In this document: positions 49,500 to 61,530 of the stretch, one piece after another | Layout: every line of letters begins with the position of its first letter | How positions within the stretch are numbered: the first letter of the stretch is position 1 | Assembly (NCBI GenBank): GCA_964020975.1 | Contig: OZ026613.1 | Span: forward strand, 120,339,685-120,403,684 | Source: Hermodice carunculata | Taxonomy: Eukaryota; Annelida; Polychaeta; Eunicida; Amphinomidae | Length of the DNA stretch: 64,000 nt | Reading direction: 5' to 3' | Position numbers and translations under genes: made by a program | Notes under the pieces: generated by a model | The model's input: only the letters and a program-made list of their open reading frames with translations | Databases searched by the model: none | Told to the model about the DNA's origin: nothing

Positions 49500-51114
49500 C
49501 TGGGCTTGCGCTAGCCATTCGCCAATTTGCCATTGGCAAAAAAAAAGTTGATCTGGCGAAAGAAAATTTGAATAAGTTCTCCAATTTGGCGAAGATAACA
49601 TTTTCCAGGACAGGTTTTGTTCTGGGATATTCTGGTAAAAAAATAGACGTGCATTATCGAAATAACGGAAAGAAAACTTTATTCAACTTCAAAGTGGACT
49701 TCAGAGTAAAAGAAAATACATGCAGAGACATATAATATTACGTCTATTTGCTTTGCTCAGGCATAAATGAATCGATGTTCTTCTCTGTCAATCTCAAAAT
49801 GGCTTTTTGACTCGGCACGCGTAAACAAGCTGTCCAAAATACATACTTGATCAAGGTCATATCGTGACTTCCAGCTCCCGGTTTAGGTCTTCATATTATA
49901 GGATTCCTTGTCAAAACATTGTATCTACCCACTAATGGCCACAGACAGAGTTGTCATGATTCATAAATGCCTTGTAGTGAAGAAATTCATTGAAATAAAC
50001 AACTGAAAAATTCCTGGGTGCCATGCTCTTTTTGATCTATTAACGAAAATGAAAAAGGCTTGTGTTCTTTCAGATATGGGCAGCAAATTTGGTACATGTA
50101 TTTTTATCTTTTACAGATTTTTAATTAACAAGCATTTGTTTGTTTTTGTTTTTTTTTTGTTTTTTGTTTTTTTAATCAGAAGTTTGATACTTGAAGTTTA
50201 TTTCTGTTAACATTGACTTAAAGGAAGTAATAATATTGATTCAAGCAGCCAAGATTTTTAAAACTGTATAATATCAGCAGATTCTCAATAGATATTAGAC
50301 CTACCCATTGACAGGCCTGTTTAATGGTTTAGTACACCTACACAGTATTTTGTCTGTTGTCAAGGTGAACATAATGCAATATACACTTATTTTCTTACTT
50401 TTTTTTATCTAATGTTTTAACTTTGTTCATATTTTAATAACTCTTTACTACAAGCATTATTTGCCGCTGTCAACTCCAGTTATTTAAAAAAAGAAAGAAA
50501 AGAAAGAAAGAAAAAGAAAAGAAAAAACCATTGTGGAATGAGCTGATGTGTTTCTTCCAAAAGAAAATTATTAAAAGTTATCTTGAAAATTAATGTTTCC
50601 TTTTAATATTTTGTCTCTAAATTTAGCTATGATAAATATACCAGCAGTGATTTAAGTATCTTTCTGTTGATTTAATTACTGATGATAATCAAAGTATCAT
50701 AACCATTATCTGAACAAATTTTCATAAAATTGGCTCAAAAAGTGCAATTTTTTCAAAACTAGGATTATAAATTAAAATCATAATATAATTAAGTTCTGAC
50801 ATGTCTTGGTCACTAACCTTATCATATGTCCAAGTTTTATAACTTAAAACTTTATTTTAGAAAAAAAAAAATGTAAATGAAGAAAAGAAAAGAAAATTTA
50901 CTTATTTTAATAACAATGTAAGTATGTATGGTTGTGTGTTCGACAAAATAGATTTAAGGTCTTTTAGGAGGGCGGGCTGGGGGGTGCATTTTGACTTTAA
51001 ATGTGTCAGATTTATTGGACTAAAATTTGGCTAAAGAAGATTCCATTTGGCTGAAAGAAATTTGTAGTTCTAGCCAAATTGGCTAAGGGGTAAATATTCT
51101 TAGCGCAAGCCCAG
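49500..51114. mobile_element. 1.6-kb non-autonomous TIR transposon with 5-bp target duplication
   Basis: Left end CTGGGCTTGCGCTA at 49500 and its exact inverted copy ending 51114. CTGAG lies directly outside both ends (49495-49499 and 51115-51119). Subterminal zones repeat gccaatttggc/tggcgaaag on the left and gccaaattggc/tggctgaaag on the right, giving a longer imperfect terminal repeat. The interior is AT-rich, with poly-T and (GAAA) tracts and no open frame worth naming. Superfamily unknown: the 5-bp duplication argues against hAT (8), Tc1 (TA) and piggyBac (TTAA). Confidence 0.88.
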
Positions 51115-51360
51115 CTGAGAATATAAAGTTAAGGACTCACTCATTGTTGTCTTGGCACATGCAATGGTATCCATCACAAGAATTGCACAAATAAGCTGTG
51201 ATTACATGTGAATCAAAGTTCTATCTGGTGGACAAATGAGACACTAAAATCCATAAGCTTTATATGTTCAGAATTGAACCACTTGAAGACTCACAACTTT
51301 GAAATGAAGATATAGATGTAGCCACAGTGCCAGCACAGCATTAGGCCCATATTTCATTCT

Positions 51361-51446
51361 CAATCTACCTGTAATTTACTACCACCTGGCATATGTGGTC
51401 ACTTTTGTCTGGCATTAAGGGTGGTCTTAAACCACAGGTACCAGTG
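51361..51446. mobile_element. short copy of the CAGTGGTACCT MITE
   Basis: Right end cacaggtaccagtg|ta is well kept; the left end is worn (caatctacctgtaattta). It keeps the ggcatatgtggtcacttttg core seen in the copy at 28590. Confidence 0.7.
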
Positions 51447-51858
51447 TATTGTGTTCAGTTATTGAGCTATATACATGTATATTACTCTGGACCATTGTAT
51501 CTGACTGTTACAAACCTTTCTGGTGGGAAAATTATGAAGCGTGTCATTAACTTATAATATGGGACAATATTTCATCCACAAACACATATGTTCAGTTATT
51601 GAGGATGATAGATTGAAATAAATTACAATATGTTAATGACCAGATCATTTCCTATTCACATGCTTGTATGTTTTTTATTTTTGTAATTTTTTTTTTCAAG
51701 CTAAGTTGTTTCAGGAAAGTTGCAAGAGAGAAAAAAGTCATATGTCACTGAATTGATAGTATCATGTCTCACAAATGTTTGTCAAAGGATTCATGACTGT
51801 AAGATTAATTTCAGATAAGATAAATGAGGAAAATAGTTGAGTTCGGGTAGGGGAGTAT

Positions 51859-52110
51859 GACTTGTAAGAGAGCTGGTTAACCCTTTCGGGATGTTGTGAC
51901 TTGTAAGAGAGCTGTTTAACCCTTTCGGGATGTTGTGACTTGTAAGAGAGCTGTTTAACCCTTTCGGGATGTTGTGACTTGTAAGAGAGCTGTTTAACCC
52001 TTTCGGGATGTTGTGACTTGTAAGAGAGCTGTTTAACCCTTTCGGGATGTTGTGACTTGTAAGAGAGCTGTTTAACCCTTTGGGGATGTTGTGACTTGTA
52101 AGAGAGCTGA
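51859..52110 (+). repeat. 39-bp minisatellite, 6-7 copies
   Basis: Unit gctgtttaaccctttcggga plus tgttgtgacttgtaagaga. The 13-codon period gives a stop-free minus frame. The TTAACCCTTTC core equals the target and end of the piggyBac-like MITE, and a MITE-like remnant follows at 52115-52195. Confidence 0.93.
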
Positions 52111-52198
52111 GCTCACCCTTTTTCCCTTTAACTGCAACAAAACCAACCAATGGTCAAATGTCATCCGCATCAATGTTTTTTAATCGATGTCAATGATA

Positions 52199-52343
52199 CA
52201 GTGACCCTCGTTATAATGAGACCATCTGTTCCCTAAGAAGTGTGTCAGATAACAAAGAAAATAAACCCTTTTTGCTTGAAAATTTGTGTCATTCTACTGA
52301 ATATGTGGGATATATGAGTGTCTTTATAAATGAGGTTTCACTG
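52199..52343. mobile_element. pogo/Tigger-like MITE, AACCTC subfamily
   Basis: 145 bp, TA outside both ends. Left CAGTGACCCTCGTTATAATG, inverted right CAGTGAAACCTCATTTATAA. Related to the elements at 2739 and 21182. Confidence 0.8.
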
Positions 52344-52344
52344 T

Positions 52345-55300
52345 AAATGTAATGAGAAATTATTTAGATGCAGGTGAGATGTATGAAGATAAGGTAATAA
52401 GGCAGACGACAAGGTCAGGTTGGGTCAGCTGCAGTGTTTTTGATGGTTATAATGTGGTAGGAGCCGTGAAGTGTGGGGACATCTGCAGGAATGTGGCCTG
52501 TGGCTTTGGCCAGTAGAACTGCAGGCCTTCAGGATTTGTGCCAGCCATTGTTTGTGTGCAGTCTGCTGCCAATATTCCCGTGGAGACTTATCAGAATAGC
52601 AGACTTCTTATTTGTGTTTCTATTACACCAACATTTTGGCAAGTACTCAACTATGGAGCAGGACACGTAAGCGAGTGCATGGGCAGCTTGCCAAATCCTT
52701 CAGCACAAAAGGTGGAGCCATCAGATAAAACAGGGCTACAAAGAATTGATAGCACATACATCATTTATTGAGGGAGATTATTAAAGGGAGTGACTGAGGG
52801 TTGCTCATTTGAAAATCTCCAAGCAAATTAAAGTGTATCTTCAGATAGATTTTTACTTTTGTTTAAGCAGGATTTAGCTTCAAAACTATAGTCTTCAATT
52901 TCACAGGGAACTAAAATCTGAAACCCTGGATGACAGGAAGAGGTAATGTTAACATATTCCCAGAGCCTATGTAATGTAATCATTGTAGTCCTGCCAGCCT
53001 TAGTCTCTTACCACTTGTAAGTTTGTGTGACAGTCTAAGGGCAGTAGCGTTATTACAGTTGGTGACGTGTAGACAGGTATTGATACTTTACCAAGATATC
53101 AGAAGATATTATATGCTTGTAGATCATATAGATAATGTTCATTATTTGTGAAGAGTACATCACAAAAAGCTTGCTTTACAAAATGTTGATATGATTACCA
53201 GGCATGAATAGTTACAGATCTGTGTTCTTAATGCTTGCCTTCTCAGCTGTCAAGTTTGCCGACTTAAATACTGGCCTGTACTTGTGCAGGTCACAAAACA
53301 TTTAAAATGTGGCTTTTAGCCACTTAGAATAGTCATAACTCTGGCTCATGTAGAGAATGTGGTGTCCCTACTTGCCACTAAGTCATGATGAAAATAATGA
53401 ACAGTCAGTTTTTGTGAGCCTCACATTGTGGAGTGTTGTAAAGTACATGGCACTGTTGTGTGAGGGCAGGAGGAAGCTTGAATACCAGGCGCTGATGGTC
53501 GCGACTGTTTGGCTCCTGACAACACTAACAATCATGTAAGGATTCACCCCCATAAACAAGTCAAGGAAATAAAATATAAAAAAAATGTTTGAACTGAAGA
53601 TCAAAAATTTAGCTTAACTGCAAAATTTTAGCCTTTAGATTTGGTAATTTTCTGCTTCAGTAATCCTTTGAACTTTAATTCAAAATGTAATGTTCCTGAA
53701 TGCAATCCCAGGTCAATCACCAAGAAAGCCAGGCTTGTTTGTTTGACGGTTATGTCGGTGCAAGTATCATGGAACTTTGCATGAGGGATTATTGCTGTCT
53801 TTAAATTGACAGTTCTTGGATTTATTTGGACCAGAACTTGGACTGCCTCAATGATGATGAATATTTAAAGAGGACTATGCCGTATACAGGTCATCCAAGA
53901 CGGTAAGTTCAGGGCAAGGGCACAAAATTGTCTGAGAAGCAGCTGATATATTTACCAGGAATGAAGTCATTTGAGGGGTCACTTAGATGGAAACTATTGA
54001 TGGACACAGATTGCATTCTATATAGAGCTTTGTCTGAATGTCCATCTTAAAATACAAATTGAAAAGTAAACTATTTGCATACAGTGACTTACTGTGAAAA
54101 ATATCGAGTAATTTCTGGGAGTCACTGCCCCAGGTAAATGTAGTAAAGATTTTAAATAGTTGTATTGGTTTTAGGATCCTCTTTCTCTTTTCCGCTGATA
54201 GGATGCACATCGGCACCATTGTTTGGATACTAGTACCATGAATGCTATTGGTATATCGTAGTCAATTTGTGTATGTAGTATTTGCAAGTTCCTCACAATA
54301 AACGGTGATCCAGATTCAAATTCAAACAAAAAGTTTCAAATCAGAAACCGGTCTCTTTGTAGTGCACATCGAGTGTGTAGACCGTCACCATCTTTCCTAC
54401 CACTGTATACAAACAGCTGCATTAGCCATGTGGTCTGACGGACAACACATCACCCAACTGGTCAATTGAGTTACATGCAAAAATGAGCCAATCTTGGGTC
54501 GTGTTACAGTGTGTTCATCATGGCTTCCACCCAGTGAACATGTGCGAGTCTTCTGTAATTTTGCAGAGGGAGCACACTGACTGGAAGCTTTGTTTATATT
54601 GCAGCATGCAAAAAAAAAAAAATGCCAGTGTTTCTAGCAACAATTATTTGGAGCCACAGGCAAATATGCAAAGATAGGGGGTAGAGGAAAACGCCAAATG
54701 TGTCCTAAATCAGTCCGTGAGAGTAGGTCCCAGCATGATGCTCAGGTCACCGTAGATTACTCCGTGTGGTCACTTGTGTGTGACTGGCAGTTGTGTTATG
54801 TTTGCCCATGAAGTCAACTCATGGCACCTATACATGATCTTTTTAACATTGGTAGAATCCACTGATAAATAGCGTTTTGATGCTAGCTTGCAGAAGAATT
54901 CGCCATGCAAGTTTAGGGCCACACAGCGGCAAAGATTTGAACGCTCATTATCAATGTTGCTGTGCATGCAAACAGATGGAATTTCAGTCTATTTTTTTTC
55001 GATTTTTTTGGCTTGTCTGCAGGGCAAGTTGAATTTGAAAGACACTTGTTGGAAAAAAGCTTTAGCTTGTCCTGGAACGTCTAATCATAGGAAATTTCAT
55101 GCCCTGCACAATTCCAAGTCCTATGGCACGTGCCAAATAGTGTTGTTTAAAATCCCACAGAGGTACGGTTTGGTTCCAATGTGGTACACAAAGGCATGGT
55201 GCTGATCCAAATCCCACAAAGGCACAGTGCTAATCCAAATCCCGCAGAGGTACGGGTTGGTTCCAGTGTGATATATTTTAAAACCAAATATACCAGTCCG

Positions 55301-56190
55301 CTAAAAGGCACTGTCACAGATATATGAGTATCTTTCTGCTGCAATAGCTTGCAGTCCTATTGGCTTGATGACAACACACAGCTTCTGTCAGAATTCTCCT
55401 CTCATTCCTGAAGGGAGCTGCTTTATATACACATGCTGAGAACTCTCACCAGTATTCTGGAGTTTTCCAATATGTCACACATCTCAATTCTCTTGGCCCT
55501 TTCTAGACCACATCAGGGTTTCCGTTTGTTTACCATGAAGGAGTCATACCCATATGAATGTAGGTCAACATTCTAGATTATTCTATTGTTTTCCAGGGCC
55601 TGGCAGGAGATCAGAGCTGCGACACTGAGCCAGTAACCCTGGTAAAATAAGAAAGAAAAAAAGAAAAAAAAAGAAAAGTAACACATGAGTCATCTGAAGA
55701 AAGTAGGCCAACTCGGTGACTCTGTAAAACACTCAGTGAACTCAATGATCTTTCCAAATCAAAGTGAACAATTATGTTCACATCCATAACAGTCATTACT
55801 ACGTTGTTATAGCTTTCTCCCCATGGTGTCTTCATAGGGCGTCAAAGTATCATCACTACGTTGTTATAGAATTCATTATTATATGGGTTGTCTTTGCTGA
55901 ATATTTAGCCTAGACAAGGTGCTGCTACTCAGAGAGATGTACCGGTACAGGCTCTGAATCAAGTTTGCAGAAGTTACCCACTGAAGACCCTTTGATGCAT
56001 TTGGGAAAATTCAGCCAAGGTCAAAATTCTACAGAAGAATGTGAGCAATATGGACAATATTCTTCAATATCTATATAGGTTAGACAGGGACAGGTTAGCT
56101 TAAATAGAGTGTATAGAGTTTGGACTGCGGAATAAAGTAATAACAACCAGGAAGTGGTTCTGGACTTAAAGACTCTGGTATAAATAACTG
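52345..56190. other. intergenic, no gene recognised
   Basis: Three diverged ~48-bp units (aaatcccacagaggtacggt) at 55150-55275, and one to two isolated units of the 54-bp array family at about 55780-55870. The remainder shows nothing I can identify. Confidence 0.5.
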
Positions 56191-56445
56191 TCTCAAAAAA
56201 AACTCAAAACTCATTTATTTTAGCCAATCAATACAATGACAATTTCAATATTGAGATATATGTACATAATGATATAATTGATGTGGCTGGGGGACTCCTA
56301 TTAAGACAAATACATGTCGCTCTCATAGGAGCCACCTTTAAGTCTTAAACATTTGAAATAATATAGATGGCAGTTAATCAAACAAATGTCGAAATAAACT
56401 TAAATACAGTTTTCACACACAACATGGGTGGAAATAATATAATTG

Positions 56446-58118
56446 TTAATTATTTTGACAAACATAGCAGTTATATATATTACAACTCTGTTCATAATTA
56501 GTCAAAAAATTATTTTTAATATACAAGGAAAAACCTTGTAAACTATGAGTATGTATTTTCCTTGTAACATTACTAGCTGTTTGATTCACTGTGACTGGAA
56601 TATCATAGTTTAAACTCTGTTTTGCAAAGATTTTATTGACTCGATTAATAAAAAGTTTATCACAATGTCTGTTGTTATAGTTGTTTATTTCATTTATTGG
56701 GATGAATTGAAAAGAGAGTAATCTTATGGGTAGATCATTATGGATAAATTTATAATATAATTTAAATTTAGCTGATGTAAAAATGTCTTGAATTTTTAAA
56801 AGTTTGAGAGCTTTCAAAATTGGTTCCGAATGGGCATTGTATTTACTACAACTTATGCAGCGTACTGCTTTTTTCTGAAGTTTTTCAATTTTTGAAAGTT
56901 TAAGTCCCCATAGAAGTATTCCAAAATTTATATGTGGAAGTATTAATGAGTTATACATAGTTATTTTAACTTTCAGCAGAAGTTGATGTTTAAGTTTATT
57001 TAGAATTGCAATAACTCTTGATACTTTACTTGAAATTTTGGTAACATGCTCCTTCCATGACAATTTATCATCACTTGTAAGCCCTAGAAAGTTAAAAAAT
57101 GAGACTTGGGTTATTGGGATATTATTCATTTTTAAGTATGGTTTATTAACTTTTTTATTTGAATGATGAAAGATCATAAATTTTGATTTATCAACATTTA
57201 ATGATAATTCATTAACTTGAAGCCAAACACAAATTTTTTTAAGTTCTCTGTTAATAGTTTCGGTAACACCATCAATAGATGAGTAAACGTTTGGTGTAGT
57301 TGATAAGGTAGTATCATCTGCATACAGTATAAAATTAAATAAATCACTGGCATTTGATATATCATTTATATAAATAATAAACAGTAGCGGCCCCAAAATA
57401 GAGCCCTGAGGTACTTTTGATTCCTAACAGTTCTGAGTTAACACCATCAAGATCCACATACTGTTTCCTATTATTCAAATAACTCTCAAACCATTTTACG
57501 GCTGAACCTCGGATTCCATAATGATTTAATTTTTGTAACAGGATTTTATGAGTTAGCGTATCAAACGCCTTTGAAAGATCAAAAAAAATACATAGAGGTA
57601 CTTCATCATTATCAAGTTTGCTTATCAAGTCATTTACAAGTTCTATAGCAGCAAATTCCGTTGAGTGTCCTTTTCTAAACCCATATTGCCCTTTATGAAA
57701 TAAATCAAATTGATCAAAGTATTTTTCAAACAGTTTGATTGAATAATATTTTTTCAAAGATTTTTGATATACATGTAACAGGAAGTAAAGAAATAGGACG
57801 ATAGTTTGTAAATAATCCATCATCATCTTTTTTATATAAGGGAATTACTCTAGCTATTTTAAGTTTGTCTGGAAAAATACCGTTTTTTAAACTTTGATTT
57901 ATAATTTTAGTGATAGGTTGAATCAAGACAGAGCTAATTTGTTTAAAAAGTTTCATAGACATTTGATCATATCCAAAACTAGTTTTGACTTTCAAACTAT
58001 TTATTACTTTGTTTACATCTTCACTTGTAACTTTCTTGAATTCAAAATTATCCTTTTCAATATTGTTCAAGTATTTATCAAAGCTAATGTCCTCAGGTTT
58101 GTTGATGTTTTTGGCCAA
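56446..58118 (-). pseudogene. LINE ORF2 reverse transcriptase part
   Basis: Early RT motifs at 57780-58118 (NYRPISLLPV, ISKIFEKI), then QYGFRKGHSTE and FFDLSKAFDTLTHK (first catalytic Asp), and VPQGSILGPLLFIIYINDI with YADD at 57324-57313. The C-terminal part is LILPHINFGILLWG...LQKKAVRCIS. Two frame changes are visible: near 57735 (between ISKIFEKI and KYFDQFDLF) and near 57400 (before VPQGS). The 316-codon 3' piece to 56446 is intact. Confidence 0.9.
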
Positions 58119-58142
58119 ACCAGGTCCAATATTTATGAAAAA

Positions 58143-59480
58143 TTAATTAAATTTATTTGCAATTATATTTTTATTATTAATAGGTGTTCCATTTAAATTG
58201 AATATTTCAGGAAAAAATTTCTTTGATTTATTTTTATTAAGTATATTATTGATAGTTGACCATGTTTTTTTCATATCATTTTTATGTTTGTTAAAAATAA
58301 AGTCATAATATCTTTTCTTTGCCAGTCTTATATTTTTCTTAAGGATCTTATTATACGTAGATAGATTTACTTTTAAATTATTATATTCAACACTATTTGG
58401 ATTTGTTTTTCTCAAACACTTATAGAGGTTGTCTCTGAATTTCATTGAATTAAGTATACCTTGTGTGATCCATGCATTGTTTTTGTGTTTATATTCATCA
58501 AATTGTACAAGCTTCAATGGCATGTGTTTTTCAAGTGCATCTTTAATTTCATCATTCAACAAGTTATAATTATTATTTGGATTACTGTTTATATAAAGAT
58601 TTAGTTTATCCATAATATTGGCATTTTGCAAATGCAGTTTTATATTATCAACTGATTCAATAGTTTTTGGATAACATTTCACAAATTTAGGATTTTTATC
58701 TTTATGCAGATCTGTTTCCAAACAAGTAAAGCATGGCTGATGATCAGATAATTTTCGTATGAAAATACCTGATGTATTAATTGATGCTTCACTTATTTTG
58801 CAAAATATATTGTCAATGAGAGTACCATTTTTCTCTGAAAACCTAGTAGGTAAAGTTATTGTAGGAAAAAAAATATGAGTAATCATTTCTTCAAAAAACT
58901 CATTAAATATTTGCTTTTCATTTAGCTTAAGTAAGTTTATATTAAAATCACCTAATACCATTACAATGTATTTCCTTATTAACATCATCAAAAATTCCAA
59001 GCACCTGCCTCCGAAAAAACATTCAAGTTTTCACTAAGATTTCTAGGGATTTCTAGGAGGTCTGTATATATTCCCAAGTAAAATACTTTTTTTTAATTCT
59101 CGGTGTGATATTTCAATAAACTGACCTTCCCATATTTCAGAGAGGTTATAAATATCATTTCTTGCAGTATATTTATATTCCTCATTTAAATATATAATTA
59201 ATCCTCCTTTGTTGCTACATTTTTTCCCTTGACTGATGCACTGATAAATGTCTAACTGACAAAGTAACAAATCATTGTCTGAGGTAATCTGGCATTCTTG
59301 GAGACAAATTGCACTGAATACGATACCTTGATTTTTGAATTCCTCTACCAGCAGTACAAGTTCATTAAATTTGGCTTGAATGGAATTGATATTTGTGTTC
59401 AGAACACTAAAACGCTTCTGTTCCAAAGATATTTGATTAACATTTTCAATATAAGGGGAATGTTTTATCATGTCTGTCAC
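58143..59480 (-). pseudogene. LINE ORF2 endonuclease part
   Basis: Motifs in order: FSVLNTNINSIQAKF, CLQECQI (the metal-binding Glu), GGLIIYLN, ILLGNIYRPP, then GDFNINLL, LIDNIF and SDHQP, i.e. the full APE-like endonuclease. The frame breaks after YRPPRN, where a 10-bp tandem duplication (ctagaaatcc/ctagaaatct on the minus strand, about 59036-59056) shifts it and creates TAG at 59045-59043. It returns to the original frame before 59000. A TAA at 58145-58143 separates ANKFN from FFINIGPGLAKNIN in the linker to the polymerase. Confidence 0.88.
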
Positions 59481-59529
59481 ATTGGAGTCTGTATCGTTGT
59501 TATCGTCATGATGAATTTGTAAAACATTT

Positions 59530-60415
59530 CAAAGTGAGTCTCCCCATGCTGTCTTCATAGGAAGTCATAGTGTCATCACTAAAAAAAGGAGTCTGTCTCT
59601 GTTGTTGTCATTGCCATGTAACAGCGCGGTTGTTGGTAGTCATTTTTCATGACGTCGCGATAATATTTATATTCATATTAACATTAATATTAAAATTTAA
59701 TTTGTCATAAATATTTGTGCATAAAAGTTTTGATAGCCACTGTGAAGGTCCTTTTGTTTATCAGTGGGAGGAGCTATGGGTGTGGCCAGCCAGTTGTTAT
59801 GTAGCAAAATAACAATGACAAAACCAGAAAGAGATAGTGCCAAATAACAGCTGAATTTTATTACCACAATCATGCAAAAACAAAGAAATAAAGTATTTGG
59901 AGGTAATGAGACATTACAATGTCAAGTGTCAAGCAATAATTGTAATTTATATTCCCTCTGGAAGATACACGCAAATTGTCCTGTGGCGGAAGCTTATGTG
60001 TTTACACGACGGTGAAGAGGCCATAGTTTGAATTAAAGTTGACCCAGTTTACATCTCGGATGGAGGATTCAGCGTGGCCATGTGGAACGTGCAGTTATTG
60101 AAAGTGGAATTGGCAAAGAATCCTGCATTGTAGTCATCTTGTTTTGTAACACAAAACACAGAGGAAGTTTTAGTGGATGCACTAACATTAGAGGGAGAGG
60201 TTACAGTTTTAGGCAAACAGGAAGTCACGACTGGTACGAGAGGTGCTTGGGAATGCCATGATTGGAATGTGAAAGTAGTCCCCAGTTGACAATATCATTT
60301 CGGGGCAACTAGGCACTGGCACGTGCCGTGCTGTACATGATGTTACCATCGACTGATGAAAACAAAATTTGTCCTTATTCTTTCAATGCTAACCAAAACT
60401 CCGAATGTAAATATT
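59530..60415. other. DNA between LINE and 54-bp array
   Basis: One clear unit of the array (tgctgtcttcataggaagtc, atagtgtcatcacta) sits at about 59539-59580, right beside the LINE 5' side. The remainder shows no gene or RNA that I recognise. Confidence 0.5.
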
Positions 60416-60417
60416 AC

Positions 60418-61530
60418 ATTATAGCTGTCTCTCCATGCTGTCTTTGTAGGAAGTCATAGTGTCAGCACTACATTATAGCTGTCTGTCCATGCTGTCTTCA
60501 CAGGAAGTCATAGTGTCATCACTACATTATAGCTGTCTCTCCATGCTGTCTTTGTAGGAAGTCATAGTGTCATCACTACATTATAGCTGTCTCCATGCTG
60601 TCTTTGTAGGAAGTCCTAGTGTCATCACTACATTATAGCTGTCTGTCCATTGTGTCTTCATAGGAAGTCATAGTGTCATCACTACATTATAGCTGTCTGT
60701 CCATGCTGTCTTCGTAGGAAGTCATAGTGTCATCACTATATTATAGCTGTCTGTCCATGCTGTCTTTGTACGAAGTCATAGTGTCATCACTACATTATAG
60801 CTGTCTGTCCATTGTGTCTTCATAGGAAGTCATAGTGTCATCACTATATTATAGCTGTCTGTCCATGCTGTCTTCATAGGAAGTCATAGTGTCATCACTA
60901 CATTATAGCTGTCTGTCCATTGTGTCTTCATAGGAAGTCATAGTGTCATCACTATATTATAGCTGTCTGTCCATGCTGTCTTCATAGGAAGTCATAGTGT
61001 CATCACAACATTATAGCTGTCTGTCCATGCTGTCTTTGTAGGAAGTCATAGAGTCATCACAACATTATAGCTGTCTGTCCATGGTGTCTTCATAGGAAGT
61101 CATAGTGTCATCACTATATTATAGCTGTCTGTCCATGCTGTCTTCATAGGAAGTCATAGTGTCATCACTACATTATAGCTGTCTGTCCATTGTGTCTTCA
61201 TAGGAAGTCATAGTGTCATCACAACATTATAGCTGTCTGTCCATGCTGTCTTCGTAGGAAGTCATAGTGTCATCACTATATCATAGCTGTCTGTCCATTG
61301 TGTCTTCATAGGAAGTCATAGTGTCATCACTATATCATAGCTGTCTGTCCATTGTGTCTTCATAGGAAGTCATAGTGTCATCACAACATTATAGCTGTCT
61401 GTCCATGCTGTCTTCGTAGGAAGTCATAGTGTCATCACAACATTATAGCTGTCTGTCCATTGTGTCTTCATAGGAAGTCATAGTGTCATCACTATATTAT
61501 AGCTGTCTCCATGCTGTCTTCATATAGGTA
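60418..61530 (+). repeat. 54-bp minisatellite, about 20 copies
   Basis: Unit aggaagtcatagtgtcatca plus ctacattatagctgtctgtcc. Two subtypes alternate irregularly (ccattgtgtcttcatagg and ccatgctgtcttcgtagg), and ctacatt/caacatt/ctatatt variants mark sub-blocks. Out-of-array units at about 55820-55868 and 59539-59580 show the family once extended further left. Confidence 0.95.

Larger units (their letters stand above)
56191..59530 (-). mobile_element. LINE (Jockey/CR1 group), 5'-truncated, dead
   Basis: Minus-strand non-LTR retrotransposon. Its 5' side is near 59530 and its 3' UTR runs from 56445 to about 56195, where the minus strand reads ataaatgagttttgag. ORF2 carries an APE-type endonuclease then a reverse transcriptase; ORF1 is absent. 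ORF2 is interrupted by at least two stops and several frameshifts, so the copy is inactive. The clade (Jockey, CR1 or a relative such as Daphne) cannot be fixed without a tree. Confidence 0.92.
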
